The position numbers were made by a program, and so were the translations under genes. From contig NZ_CP126307.1 of the NCBI RefSeq assembly GCF_030144325.1, forward strand, positions 5,732,001-5,796,000: a DNA stretch of 64,000 nt, written 5' to 3'. Below are positions 35,947-42,972 of the stretch, one piece after another. The stretch comes from Bosea vestrisii. GTDB taxonomy: Bacteria > Pseudomonadota > Alphaproteobacteria > Rhizobiales > Beijerinckiaceae. Position 1 is the first letter of the stretch. Each line of letters begins with the position of its first letter. Below the pieces are notes generated by a model. It searched no databases. It was not told the DNA's origin and worked only from the letters and a program-made list of their open reading frames with translations.

Positions 35947-37785
35947 TCACTCGGCAGTGGCCTGCACGTCGATCTTGTCGAAGATCTCGGTCGGGTCGCC
36001 GAGCGTGATCACGTCGGCGAGGCCGAGCCCGGACGCGGTCTTGGCGTTCGCCTTGACGGTGAGCGTGCCAGGCTTGGCGACGAAGCGGGCGATCGCGTTC
36101 GCCAGCGCCTTGGCGCCGTCCGACGGGCCGAGGATGGCGGCGAGGCCGAGGCTCGCCATCATGCCGTATTCGCGCCGGACATCCTCGACCTTGCGCTTCG
36201 ACTTCTTCGCCTCGTTCTCGATCAGCTTCTCGGCAAGGCCGAGGTTCTGCAGCTTGAGCTCGACATTCTTGGCGGTCGCGCCGAGCAGCGCCACTTGGGC
36301 CAAAGCGAGATCGCCGGAGAAGACCTCCTTGCCGACATTGCCGAGCACGCCGGTGGCGTCGAGCCTCGCCATGCCGACGCCGCCGAGCGAGAGCGTGCGG
36401 ATTGCGAACTCCTTGCTTGTCTCCTGCCAGGCCAGCGCGAGCTTCGCCGACAGGTCGATATTGCGATAGCCCATCGCCAGCAGGTCCTTGGCGGCGGGAT
36501 TATCGGCGCTCTCGACGATCGGGAAGGTGATCTTGTCGAGCGTCAGCGCCATGTCGGTCGGGATGCCGTTGACCTGCTCGCCGGCCTTGAGCTCGAAGCT
36601 GCCGAGGCCGACCTGGATCGGGGCGCCGGCCGGGCGGCCGCGCTTGCCGTCCTGTGGCACGCTCATCTGCACGCCATTCATCTTGACCGTGCCGAGCTTC
36701 GGGATGAAGCGGCGGAAGTCGAGGGTCTTGAGGTCGACGGCGGCATAGCCGAGCGCTTTGACCTCACGCACCACGCTCTCGAACGAGAAGCCGGAATAGC
36801 CTAGCGACGCGATCGTCCCCTTGGCGCCGCTGCCCTCGAACTGCAGTCCCTCGATCACCACGCCGGACTTTTCCGGCGTGGCCTCGCCGAAGGCCATGCG
36901 CGAGATGCGCATATCGACCGGCTCGGCCTTGGCGCCTGGCTTTGGCGGTGTCTTCAGCGCCATCACGAGGTCGCGGAGTTCGCCGCTGCCATAGTCGACG
37001 GCGTCGACGATCTCGGCCATGGCGAGCAGCAGCTTGCGGCTACGCGCCTCGCTGATCGCCGGATCTTCCTTGCTGTTGAGATCGCGCGAGGCTTTCTCCG
37101 ATTCCTCGCTCAGCACGGCGACGCGCGTCATCAGCTCGCCCATCGGCTCGGAGGCGACACGCGCCTTGAAGCCACGCAGCGAGGCCTTGCCGGCCGTCAT
37201 CTTGCCCTGTTCGCCGAGGTCGAGCGAATAGCCGTCCTGCTCGAGCTTGCCGAGGACCGGCAGCAGCGGCGCCGTTTCGCCGGGCTTGGCCTTCTCGGCG
37301 AAGACGCGCGCGATCTGCATCAGGTCGAGCGTCTCGAAGCTGGTGCGCTTGATCTCGCCATTGATCGGGCCGGTGCTGCCGCCCTCGACCTTGATCGTGC
37401 CGTCGCTCGATTCGCCACGTCCGATCCGGCCTTCGCGAATGTCGGCAAACTTGATGTTGCGATAGGTCGTGACCTGCTTCTGCGGCCCGAAATTCTGCTC
37501 CATCACCAGCGTCGGCGCGTTGATCTCGCTGGCATCGAGCTTGCCGAGTCTGGCGATGGCGCTGTCGCCGCTGCCCTGGAAGATGGCGAGGAAGCCGTCG
37601 CGGTCGAGCGAGGTGCCCTTCACCTCGAGCTTGGGGATCGACAGCACGAATTTGCCGAGGTCGAGCTTGATGTTGTCGAGCTGGAGGTCGGCGGCGGAGG
37701 CGGGGCTGGCCAGGAGCACAAGCAGCAATGCTGTCGCAGACAGCGGCCGATAGCTGGCAAGGCGTCGGCCGGGCGAAATCGTCAT
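35947..37785 (-). CDS. Large secreted protein of unknown function
   Basis: The protein has 612 aa. The ATG at 37785 has an AGGAGA site 6 nt upstream and begins a signal peptide (residues 1-30, ending ASPASAADLQ). The mature chain reads as repeated beta-rich modules of AsmA-like character, such as LDNIKLDLGKFVLSIPKLEV and MRISRMAFGEATPEK. Two internal repeats are visible: ALGYAAVDLKTLDFRRF and AMGYRNIDLSAKLALAW. A Lys/Glu-rich helix (ENEAKKSKRKVEDVRRE) precedes the C terminus. No catalytic motif was seen. It is probably periplasmic and envelope related. It leads a two-gene unit with the CatB-like gene. Confidence 0.75.
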   Translation of the reverse strand: MTISPGRRLASYRPLSATALLLVLLASPASAADLQLDNIKLDLGKFVLSIPKLEVKGTSLDRDGFLAIFQGSGDSAIARLGKLDASEINAPTLVMEQNFGPQKQVTTYRNIKFADIREGRIGRGESSDGTIKVEGGSTGPINGEIKRTSFETLDLMQIARVFAEKAKPGETAPLLPVLGKLEQDGYSLDLGEQGKMTAGKASLRGFKARVASEPMGELMTRVAVLSEESEKASRDLNSKEDPAISEARSRKLLLAMAEIVDAVDYGSGELRDLVMALKTPPKPGAKAEPVDMRISRMAFGEATPEKSGVVIEGLQFEGSGAKGTIASLGYSGFSFESVVREVKALGYAAVDLKTLDFRRFIPKLGTVKMNGVQMSVPQDGKRGRPAGAPIQVGLGSFELKAGEQVNGIPTDMALTLDKITFPIVESADNPAAKDLLAMGYRNIDLSAKLALAWQETSKEFAIRTLSLGGVGMARLDATGVLGNVGKEVFSGDLALAQVALLGATAKNVELKLQNLGLAEKLIENEAKKSKRKVEDVRREYGMMASLGLAAILGPSDGAKALANAIARFVAKPGTLTVKANAKTASGLGLADVITLGDPTEIFDKIDVQATAE

Positions 37786-38066
37786 GGTGGTCTCCTGAAG
37801 CATGCGTCGAGGCCCGCGGGCGCGTAGCTGGGGCCAAGCCCCGATTGGCGGCGCCAGAGACGGATTCGCAGCCGCAGCTGCCCATCCCTCTTCAGCCGGA
37901 AGTCGGCACCGACCCTGCCGCAAGGCGATGACGAAAGAAAGATGGCGTATCCGTCGGCCCTGCGAAATGCTTGACGAAACGGTACCGCTTCGTGCCATTG
38001 GCCGCAGAACCGCCACGAGGCCGCGGCAAGGCTTGCGTCAGGGTGGCTTGTCTGGCGCGAGGCGCG

Positions 38067-38555
38067 ATGATGTCTGTTGTGGAACGTTTCCTGCGCCTGG
38101 CGTCTGTCCTCGCGTTGGCCCTGGGTGTCCTTACGGTCCTGTCGAAGCCGGCGGACGCGCAGAATGCGCCTGTCGCGGGGATCGAGCCGCTGACCATCGT
38201 CACGGCGTCGGGCCGTCACGCTTTCCAGGTCGAGGTCATGCGCACGCCGGACCAGCGCGCGCGCGGGCTGATGCATCGCCAGTTCATGCCGGCCGATCGC
38301 GGCATGCTCTTCGACTTCAAGCAGGTCGAGCCGGTCGCGATGTGGATGCAGAACACCTACATCTCGCTCGACATGCTCTTCATCCGCGCCGACGGCACGG
38401 TCGCGCGCATCGCCGAGCGGGCCGAGCCGCTCTCGACCCGGACCATCCCCTCCGGGGAGCCGGTGCTCTCGGTGCTCGAGCTCAATGCCGGCATCGCCGA
38501 GAAGCTCGGCATCAAGGCGGGCGACAAGGTCGAGCACCCGCTGTTCAAGCGCTAG
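38067..38555 (+). CDS. DUF192 family secreted protein
   Basis: The protein has 162 aa from the ATG at 38067 or 38070. A signal peptide spans about residues 1-30 and ends near KPADAQN. The DUF192 core follows: FQVEVMRTPDQRARGLMHRQ, then MLFDFKQVEPVAMWMQNTYI, SLDMLFIRADGTVARI and the terminal LELNAGIAEKLGIKAGD. This small beta-fold family is widespread and of unknown function. An extension to 37971 lacks a convincing start and would precede the signal peptide. Confidence 0.88.
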   Translation: MMSVVERFLRLASVLALALGVLTVLSKPADAQNAPVAGIEPLTIVTASGRHAFQVEVMRTPDQRARGLMHRQFMPADRGMLFDFKQVEPVAMWMQNTYISLDMLFIRADGTVARIAERAEPLSTRTIPSGEPVLSVLELNAGIAEKLGIKAGDKVEHPLFKR

Positions 38556-38578
38556 GATCTCTGGCCGATCCTTCCCGG

Positions 38579-39295
38579 TCAGCCGAGCTGCCCAGCGATC
38601 TCGCGGCACGTTGCCAGCAGTTCCGCGAGCGCCTCGCGATGTTTCGGGCGAGCCTCGTGCCGGTTCAGATAGGGCACGACGATACTGGCGATCGCCTGTC
38701 CCCTTCGATCAAGGATCGGCGCGCTGATATCGGTCACGCCGACCACGTCGTGGCTGTCCGCGATCAGGAATCCGTCCGTCGCAATCGCTGCCAGGCGATT
38801 GTCCGGGGGAACGATGGTCTGGAAGGCGAGGATGACCTGGCCGGAGGTCGAGGCGGCCGCGGTACGGCGATAACCCAGCCTCAACGTGAAATTGATGTCG
38901 CCCGGTCCGGCTGCGCTGACGATGACCACGGTCTCGCCCTTGCTGAGCACGACCAGATGCGAGGATTGGCCGATCCGCTCGCTCAGCGCTTCCAGCGCGG
39001 GCGCCGCGACCTCGACCAGGTCGCGGGCACGCGGGACCCGCATGCCCAGCTCGAACAGGCGATTGCTCAGTGAAATCTCGTCGGTCGCCGGATCGCGGTC
39101 GAGATAGCCGCGCTCGATCAACACGAACAGCATGCGGAAGATCTCGTTCTTCGAGCGCCCGAGTCGTTCGGCGATTGTGCGCGCCGAAAGCGGCGTCTGC
39201 GCCAGTGCCAGCAACTCGATGATCTCCAACCCCTTTTCCAGAGCGGGCGCCGGATAGGGACGGGAGCGGGCATCGGCGGCGGTCTCAGCCGTCAT
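38579..39295 (-). CDS. IclR-family transcriptional regulator
   Basis: The protein has 238 aa. The N-terminal winged helix-turn-helix lies in ALEKGLEIIELLALAQTPLS and ARTIAERLGRSKNEIFRMLF. The C-terminal effector domain contains LRLGYRRTAAASTSGQVILA and ISAPILDRRGQAIASIVVPY. IclR proteins sense small carboxylates or amines. The gene is divergent from the binding-protein and M24 hydrolase genes and is their likely regulator. The start at 39295 matches the family; the upstream extension to 39355 covers the promoter region. Confidence 0.92.
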   Translation of the reverse strand: MTAETAADARSRPYPAPALEKGLEIIELLALAQTPLSARTIAERLGRSKNEIFRMLFVLIERGYLDRDPATDEISLSNRLFELGMRVPRARDLVEVAAPALEALSERIGQSSHLVVLSKGETVVIVSAAGPGDINFTLRLGYRRTAAASTSGQVILAFQTIVPPDNRLAAIATDGFLIADSHDVVGVTDISAPILDRRGQAIASIVVPYLNRHEARPKHREALAELLATCREIAGQLG

Positions 39296-39327
39296 CGGGC
39301 ATCTCCAGTTTGATTTATTAGCGAAGC

Positions 39328-39355
39328 TTGACTGCATATACGAAACCGATAGCAT
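39328..39355 (+). promoter_or_regulatory. Candidate sigma-70-type promoter for the binding-protein gene
   Basis: TTGACT (39328-39333) and TAGCAT (39350-39355) are spaced by 16 nt in the divergent region between the IclR gene and the binding-protein gene, 100 nt upstream of the latter's ATG. The match is partial and no transcript data support it. Confidence 0.35.
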
Positions 39356-39454
39356 TCCGCTAGGTCATTGCCGCGCTTGCCGGGGAAGCAGGCGCGGGGA
39401 GGGACCCGGTCGCAGAAGCGACCGGCAACAAGGGGCAAATCTGGGGGGAGCATC

Positions 39455-40249
39455 ATGAGACGCGGGTTCAGATCGGCGCTGTTCGCCATCCTTGCTCTGT
39501 CGGCGGGGCTGATCGCCAGCTTGGAGGCCCATGCGGACAAGCTGAGCGACATCCTGTCCAAGGGCGTGGTGCGCATCACTGTATTCGCCGATGTGCCACC
39601 CTTCGGCATGATGAATGCCAATCGCGAGCTCGAAGGCTTCGATGTCGACATGGCCAAGCTGGTCGCCAAGGGGCTCGGCGTGAAGCTGGAGCTCGTGCCC
39701 GTGCCGGCGGCGAGCCGCATTCCGTTCCTGCTCACCGACAAGTCGGATATGAATATCGCAGCGATGTCGATCACCGCCGAACGGGCTCGCCAGGTGATGT
39801 TCAGCGCGCCCTATGCCGACACCTCGCTCGCCGTCTACAGCGCAAAATCGCTCGCGGCAAAGTCGCCCGCCGATCTCGGCCGCAACCGGATCGCCGTCGC
39901 CAAGGGCACGACCGAGGACCTCGTCCTCTCGGCTCTGGCGCCCTCTGCCGACATCATGCGGACCGAGGACAATGCGACGGCGGTGCAGTCTTATCTGTCG
40001 GGCCATGCGCAACTGCTCGCCGCCAACAGCGTCGTCGTCGTCGAACTGGCGAAGCAGAACCCCTCCAAGGAATTCGACTTCAAGTTCGCGCTCCGGCGCG
40101 CTCCGGCCCACATCACGATTCGGCGCGGCGAGCACGACCTGCTGCGCTGGCTCGATACGATGATCTTCCAGAGCACGCTGAACGGCGACCTCGACGAGCT
40201 CCACAGGAAGTGGCTGGGCGGCCCGATGCAGCCGCTGCCGGCGCTCTAA
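39455..40249 (+). CDS. Family 3 solute-binding protein (amino-acid or amine type)
   Basis: The protein has 264 aa. GGGGGGAGC lies 3 nt before the ATG at 39455. A signal peptide covers residues 1-27 (ending EAHADKL). The SBP family 3 pattern is VRITVFADVPPFGMMNANRE, LEGFDVDMAKLVAKGLGVKL and RIPFLLTDKSDMNIAAMSIT, ending WLDTMIFQSTLNGDLDELHR. It would capture an amino acid, opine or related amine in the periplasm. No permease or ATPase gene is nearby, so it either uses a transporter encoded elsewhere or acts as a sensor. It is followed after 12 nt by the M24 gene. Confidence 0.9.
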   Translation: MRRGFRSALFAILALSAGLIASLEAHADKLSDILSKGVVRITVFADVPPFGMMNANRELEGFDVDMAKLVAKGLGVKLELVPVPAASRIPFLLTDKSDMNIAAMSITAERARQVMFSAPYADTSLAVYSAKSLAAKSPADLGRNRIAVAKGTTEDLVLSALAPSADIMRTEDNATAVQSYLSGHAQLLAANSVVVVELAKQNPSKEFDFKFALRRAPAHITIRRGEHDLLRWLDTMIFQSTLNGDLDELHRKWLGGPMQPLPAL

Positions 40250-40261
40250 GGCAGGGTAGAG

Positions 40262-41413
40262 ATGTCGAAGCACGATTTCGCGCTCGAGGAGTTCGCGACA
40301 CGGCGCGCCAGCGTCCGGCGGGCGATGACAGAGCAGGGGCTCGATTGGCTCGTGCTCTTCCACCCAGTTTCGATCCGCTGGCTGACCGGCTCGGACGCCA
40401 AGAGCTATCAGGAATTCCAGTGCCTGCTGGTTCCGGCAGCGGATGCGCCGCTGACGATGATGGCGCGCGAGGGCGAGCGGGCCGAGATCCTGGATGACGC
40501 GCTGGTCGACCGGCTCGAAACCTTCGGCGGCGGCGAGAACGAGGATCCGATTCCGCGCTTCGCCCGTCTCGCCGACGAACTCGGTCTCCTGGCGGGGCGC
40601 GCCGGTATTGAGGTGCCGGCCTACTATCTCCACCCGCATCACTATACCGCCATACGCGACCTCCTCGGTTCGGCTTTCGTCGAGGCGACCAATCTCGTCC
40701 ACGATCTCAGCCTGGTGAAATCGCCCGCCGAGATCGGCTGTATCCGGCAGGCGGCGGCGATCGCGGACGAGGCGCTGACCGTCTTCGGCGCCGCCCTGCG
40801 CGTCGGGCGCAGTGAGCTGGAGGTTGCGAGTGAGGTCTATGGCGCGCTCTTGGCACGCGGCAGCGGCCTCGCCGCGAGCCCGATCAATCTCGTTTCCGGC
40901 GAGCGCTCCTGCTACAGCCATGGCGCGCCGACCAGCCGCAAGCTGCAAGCTGGCGACTGTGGCAGCGTCGAATATGGCGCGACGGTCCGGCGCTACACCG
41001 CGACGCTCGGCCGCCAGTTCTGCCTCGGCCAACCGACAGCGAGGATGCGCGAGCTCTACGAGATCGTCCGCCGCGCCTGCGACGCCTGCATCGCCGAGAT
41101 TCGCGACGGCGCACCAGCCACCGCGCCGCACGAGGCGGCCAGGCGCGTGATCGGCGAGGCCGGGCTCGAGCACGGACGCGTCCACACCTCCGGCTACGGG
41201 CTGGCACCGGGCTTCCCGCCAAGTTGGGGCGAGCCAATGCACATGATCGGTGGCAGCCGCTACACCTTGCGCGCCGGCATGGTCGTGAGCGTCGAGCCGC
41301 CCGTCTTCCTGCACGATGAAGGGCTGGGCGCCCGCATCATCGACAACGTCCTAGTCACCCAGGGCGGTTGCGAGCTGCTGTCGCGCCGATCACGTGACCT
41401 CATCGTCGTCTAG
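40262..41413 (+). CDS. M24 (creatinase/aminopeptidase P fold) family hydrolase with degenerate metal site
   Basis: The protein has 383 aa. The N-terminal creatinase-like domain starts ATRRASVRRAMTEQGLDWLV and the pita-bread domain follows. Of the five metal ligands of active M24 peptidases only one is intact. The GD-x-V-x-x-D-x-G region reads GDCGSVEYGATVRRYTATLG (about 231-250), with E and T for the two aspartates. HTSGYGLAPGFPPSWGE (about 307-323) lacks the GHGIG histidine. VEPPVF keeps one Glu, and RIIDNVLVT has D for the last Glu. Creatinase and ectoine-hydrolase relatives are also metal independent, so a C-N hydrolase on a small amine fits. It is coupled to the binding-protein gene. Confidence 0.82.
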   Translation: MSKHDFALEEFATRRASVRRAMTEQGLDWLVLFHPVSIRWLTGSDAKSYQEFQCLLVPAADAPLTMMAREGERAEILDDALVDRLETFGGGENEDPIPRFARLADELGLLAGRAGIEVPAYYLHPHHYTAIRDLLGSAFVEATNLVHDLSLVKSPAEIGCIRQAAAIADEALTVFGAALRVGRSELEVASEVYGALLARGSGLAASPINLVSGERSCYSHGAPTSRKLQAGDCGSVEYGATVRRYTATLGRQFCLGQPTARMRELYEIVRRACDACIAEIRDGAPATAPHEAARRVIGEAGLEHGRVHTSGYGLAPGFPPSWGEPMHMIGGSRYTLRAGMVVSVEPPVFLHDEGLGARIIDNVLVTQGGCELLSRRSRDLIVV

Positions 41414-41468
41414 AGCATTTTCGAGCGAAGTGGGCACCGGTTCGCGTGAAGAAAATGCGATAAAACAA
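41411..41468. repeat. Rhizobial-type intergenic palindromic repeat
   Basis: GCATTTTC (41415-41422) pairs with GAAAATGC (41451-41458), and inside them GCGAA (41425-41429) pairs with TTCGC (41441-41445). The GAGCATTTTC...AAGTGG...CCGGTTCGCGTGAAGAAAATGCG consensus is one I know as a very frequent intergenic element in Hyphomicrobiales. Its first bases include the stop codon of the M24 gene. Confidence 0.7.
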
Positions 41469-41473
41469 AAACC

Positions 41474-41514
41474 CGGAGGATGCCCGCGTTTCAGGCAAAC
41501 GCGGGCATCCTCCG
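41474..41514. terminator. Perfect 18-bp hairpin, possible terminator or repeat
   Basis: 41474-41491 and 41497-41514 are perfectly complementary over 18 bp (CGGAGGATGCCCGCGTTT and its complement) with a 5-nt loop CAGGC. An A-run (41462-41470) precedes it, so on the minus strand a T-run follows, while no T-run follows on the plus strand. It could end transcription of the M24 unit or be another intergenic repeat. Confidence 0.5.
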
Positions 41515-41637
41515 AGCACTGCGGCGCAGCAAGATGTTTCCATCCTGCGAGTTCGATGCTATGGCGTAGCGCGTCGCTTCGCCTCGTCGAGGTGCTGCGA
41601 CGGTTCGGCAAGTGATTCCATAGGCTTGCAGGACGTT

Positions 41638-41714
41638 CGGGGTATAGCGCAGCCCGGTAGCGCATCTGCTTTGGGAGCAGAGGGTCCCAGGTTCGAATCC
41701 TGGTGCCCCGACCA
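41638..41714 (+). tRNA. tRNA-Pro (TGG)
   Basis: The 77-nt cloverleaf includes an encoded CCA. Acceptor CGGGGTA pairs with TGCCCCG with one wobble. The anticodon arm is TCTGC-TTTGGGA-GCAGA (41665-41681), with anticodon TGG at 41672-41674. The T arm is CCAGG-TTCGAAT-CCTGG. It reads CCA and, by wobble, other proline codons. Confidence 0.97.
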
Positions 41715-41745
41715 TTTTGGGCTTTGCCGGAAGGCGAGGGGAAGC

Positions 41746-42051
41746 ATGACGGCACGCATCTACTCGCCGACACGCAATGCGATGCAGTCCGGCACGGCCA
41801 AGACCGGCCGCTGGCTGCTGGAGTACGAGCCGGAGCGGCCGCGCGAGATCGAGCCGCTGATGGGCTGGACCTCGTCAGGCGACATGAAGAGCCAGCTCAG
41901 GCTCTGGTTCGACACGGCCGAGGAGGCGGTTGCCTATGCCACGCGCAACGGCATCGCCTACCGCGTGGAGCAGCCGCACGCAGCAAAGCGCCGCACAATG
42001 ACCTACTCGGACAATTTCAAGTTCAACCGCGTCGGCCAGTGGACGCATTGA
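41746..42051 (+). CDS. NADH dehydrogenase accessory subunit, NDUFS4-like (ETC complex I subunit family)
   Basis: The protein has 101 aa. GAGGGGAAGC precedes the ATG at 41746. It begins MTARIYSPTRNAMQSGTAKT, then WLLEYEPERPREIEPLMGWT, DMKSQLRLWFDTAEEAVAYA and the C-terminal YSDNFKFNRVGQWTH. This is the conserved pattern of the alphaproteobacterial homologue of the mitochondrial 18-kDa complex I subunit. It associates peripherally with respiratory complex I. It lies between two tRNA genes and away from a nuo operon, as is usual for this family. Confidence 0.92.
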   Translation: MTARIYSPTRNAMQSGTAKTGRWLLEYEPERPREIEPLMGWTSSGDMKSQLRLWFDTAEEAVAYATRNGIAYRVEQPHAAKRRTMTYSDNFKFNRVGQWTH

Positions 42052-42095
42052 AACTAAGCTGAACCGGCGGACCCCATGCCCCGCCGTTTCCGTCA

Positions 42096-42172
42096 GGGCC
42101 CGTAGCTCAGCTGGATAGAGCAGCAGCCTTCTAAGCTGCTGGTCACAGGTTCGAATCCTGTCGGGCTCGCCA
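42096..42172 (+). tRNA. tRNA-Arg (TCT)
   Basis: The 77-nt cloverleaf includes an encoded CCA. Acceptor GGGCCCG pairs with CGGGCTC with one wobble. The anticodon arm GCAGC-CTTCTAA-GCTGC (42123-42139) has anticodon TCT at 42130-42132. The T arm is ACAGG-TTCGAAT-CCTGT. No integrase or direct repeat of the 3' end was noticed, so there is no sign that it hosts an integrated element. Confidence 0.97.
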
Positions 42173-42179
42173 CTTTGCC

Positions 42180-42347
42180 TCACTCCTGCGCCTCGTCCCG
42201 GCGCAGTTCGAAGGCCAACATCGCTTCGGCTAGCGCCTCCAACTCGCGGTCCTTCTCGTTGCTGTCCGGCGCGGCATTGAGTTCAGTCAGGCGCTGCTGG
42301 GCCTGCTCGTAGTCCTCGTCGGTATGAACCGCGATCGGACTCTTCAT
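42180..42347 (-). CDS. Small acidic protein resembling the HigA antitoxin N terminus
   Basis: The protein has 55 aa. I chose the ATG at 42347 because AAAGGAG lies 7 nt upstream; the ATG two codons earlier is too close to this site. The sequence MKSPIAVHTDEDYEQAQQRL, ELNAAPDSNEKDRELEALAE and AMLAFE resembles the helical region before the DNA-binding domain of HigA-type antitoxins. No HTH or adjacent toxin gene is present. It may be a free-standing small regulator or a remnant. The stop lies 7 nt beyond tRNA-Arg on the opposite strand. Confidence 0.6.
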   Translation of the reverse strand: MKSPIAVHTDEDYEQAQQRLTELNAAPDSNEKDRELEALAEAMLAFELRRDEAQE

Positions 42348-42453
42348 GATCATGCTCCTTTCGGCTCGCGCTGACGTCTTCACGCGATCAGAGGGTCAAC
42401 CCTCCATTTGAAATGGGGTTCCGCGGGCTCTGCCGCCATGGGCCCCGCAATCC

Positions 42454-42735
42454 TCAATCCTCGCGTCCCCAATTGCGCAGCTGGCGGATCGTCGGCAGCG
42501 TCGGGCGCCGGCGCCAGAGCACCAAAGCGAGATGGCCGGCGAAGCCGATGACGAAACCGGGAATGGCCGCACCGAGCGTCACGGTGACCAGCCCCATTGC
42601 GCAGCCGCCGGAATCGCCCGGACCGCATCTCGGATCGAGCAGCATCATCGCCATGACAATGGCGAAGCCGGCGAACATCGCCAGCAGCATGGCGAGGCAA
42701 CCGATCCAGATCGCCCGCAGCACTATCCTCACCAT
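42454..42735 (-). CDS. Small membrane protein with two transmembrane segments
   Basis: The protein has 93 aa from the ATG at 42735, which has GGAAG at a good distance; longer in-frame starts at 42759 and 42792 exist. TM1 is AIWIGCLAMLLAMFAGFAIV and TM2 lies around LVTVTLGAAIPGFVIGFAGH, separated by a loop with two cysteines (DPRCGPGDSGGC). The tail is basic (VLWRRRP). I do not recognise the family. It is divergent from the ArnT-like gene. Confidence 0.55.
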   Translation of the reverse strand: MVRIVLRAIWIGCLAMLLAMFAGFAIVMAMMLLDPRCGPGDSGGCAMGLVTVTLGAAIPGFVIGFAGHLALVLWRRRPTLPTIRQLRNWGRED

Positions 42736-42972
42736 GGCGTCTTCCGGTTCCGTCTGCATGGCAACGGCGGGCGCTGTGTCGCCGCAGATCATGGGCGCAT
42801 CTTGCCGCGGTCGATGCGAAGTCGTAAACGCCCCCGCGGCCGGATTAGCCATGATCGCGCCTGAAAGGCCGGGCATGGCGCTGGACGCATCCGGGTTGTG
42901 AAGCGCCTGGTCTCCGATCGCTGCCCCGCAACCTCCAAGCTCCGGCCCCTGCCGCGGCCACAAGGAGTGTCG

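Noticed and set aside
37975..37992. Imperfect palindrome CGAAACGGTACCGCTTCG upstream of the DUF192 gene
   Set aside because: A short GC-rich imperfect repeat, possible by chance; no regulator or promoter context supports it.
39365..41314. 649-codon minus-strand open frame opposite the binding-protein and M24 genes
   Set aside because: It spans two clear genes on the other strand and has antisense composition.
42096..42172. tRNA-Arg as an integration site for a mobile element
   Set aside because: No integrase, direct repeat of the tRNA 3' end or atypical composition was seen downstream.
42898..42972. 25-codon upstream extension of the ArnT-like protein
   Set aside because: The ATG at 42973 has a good AAGGAG site and the added residues are polar and unlike the family.
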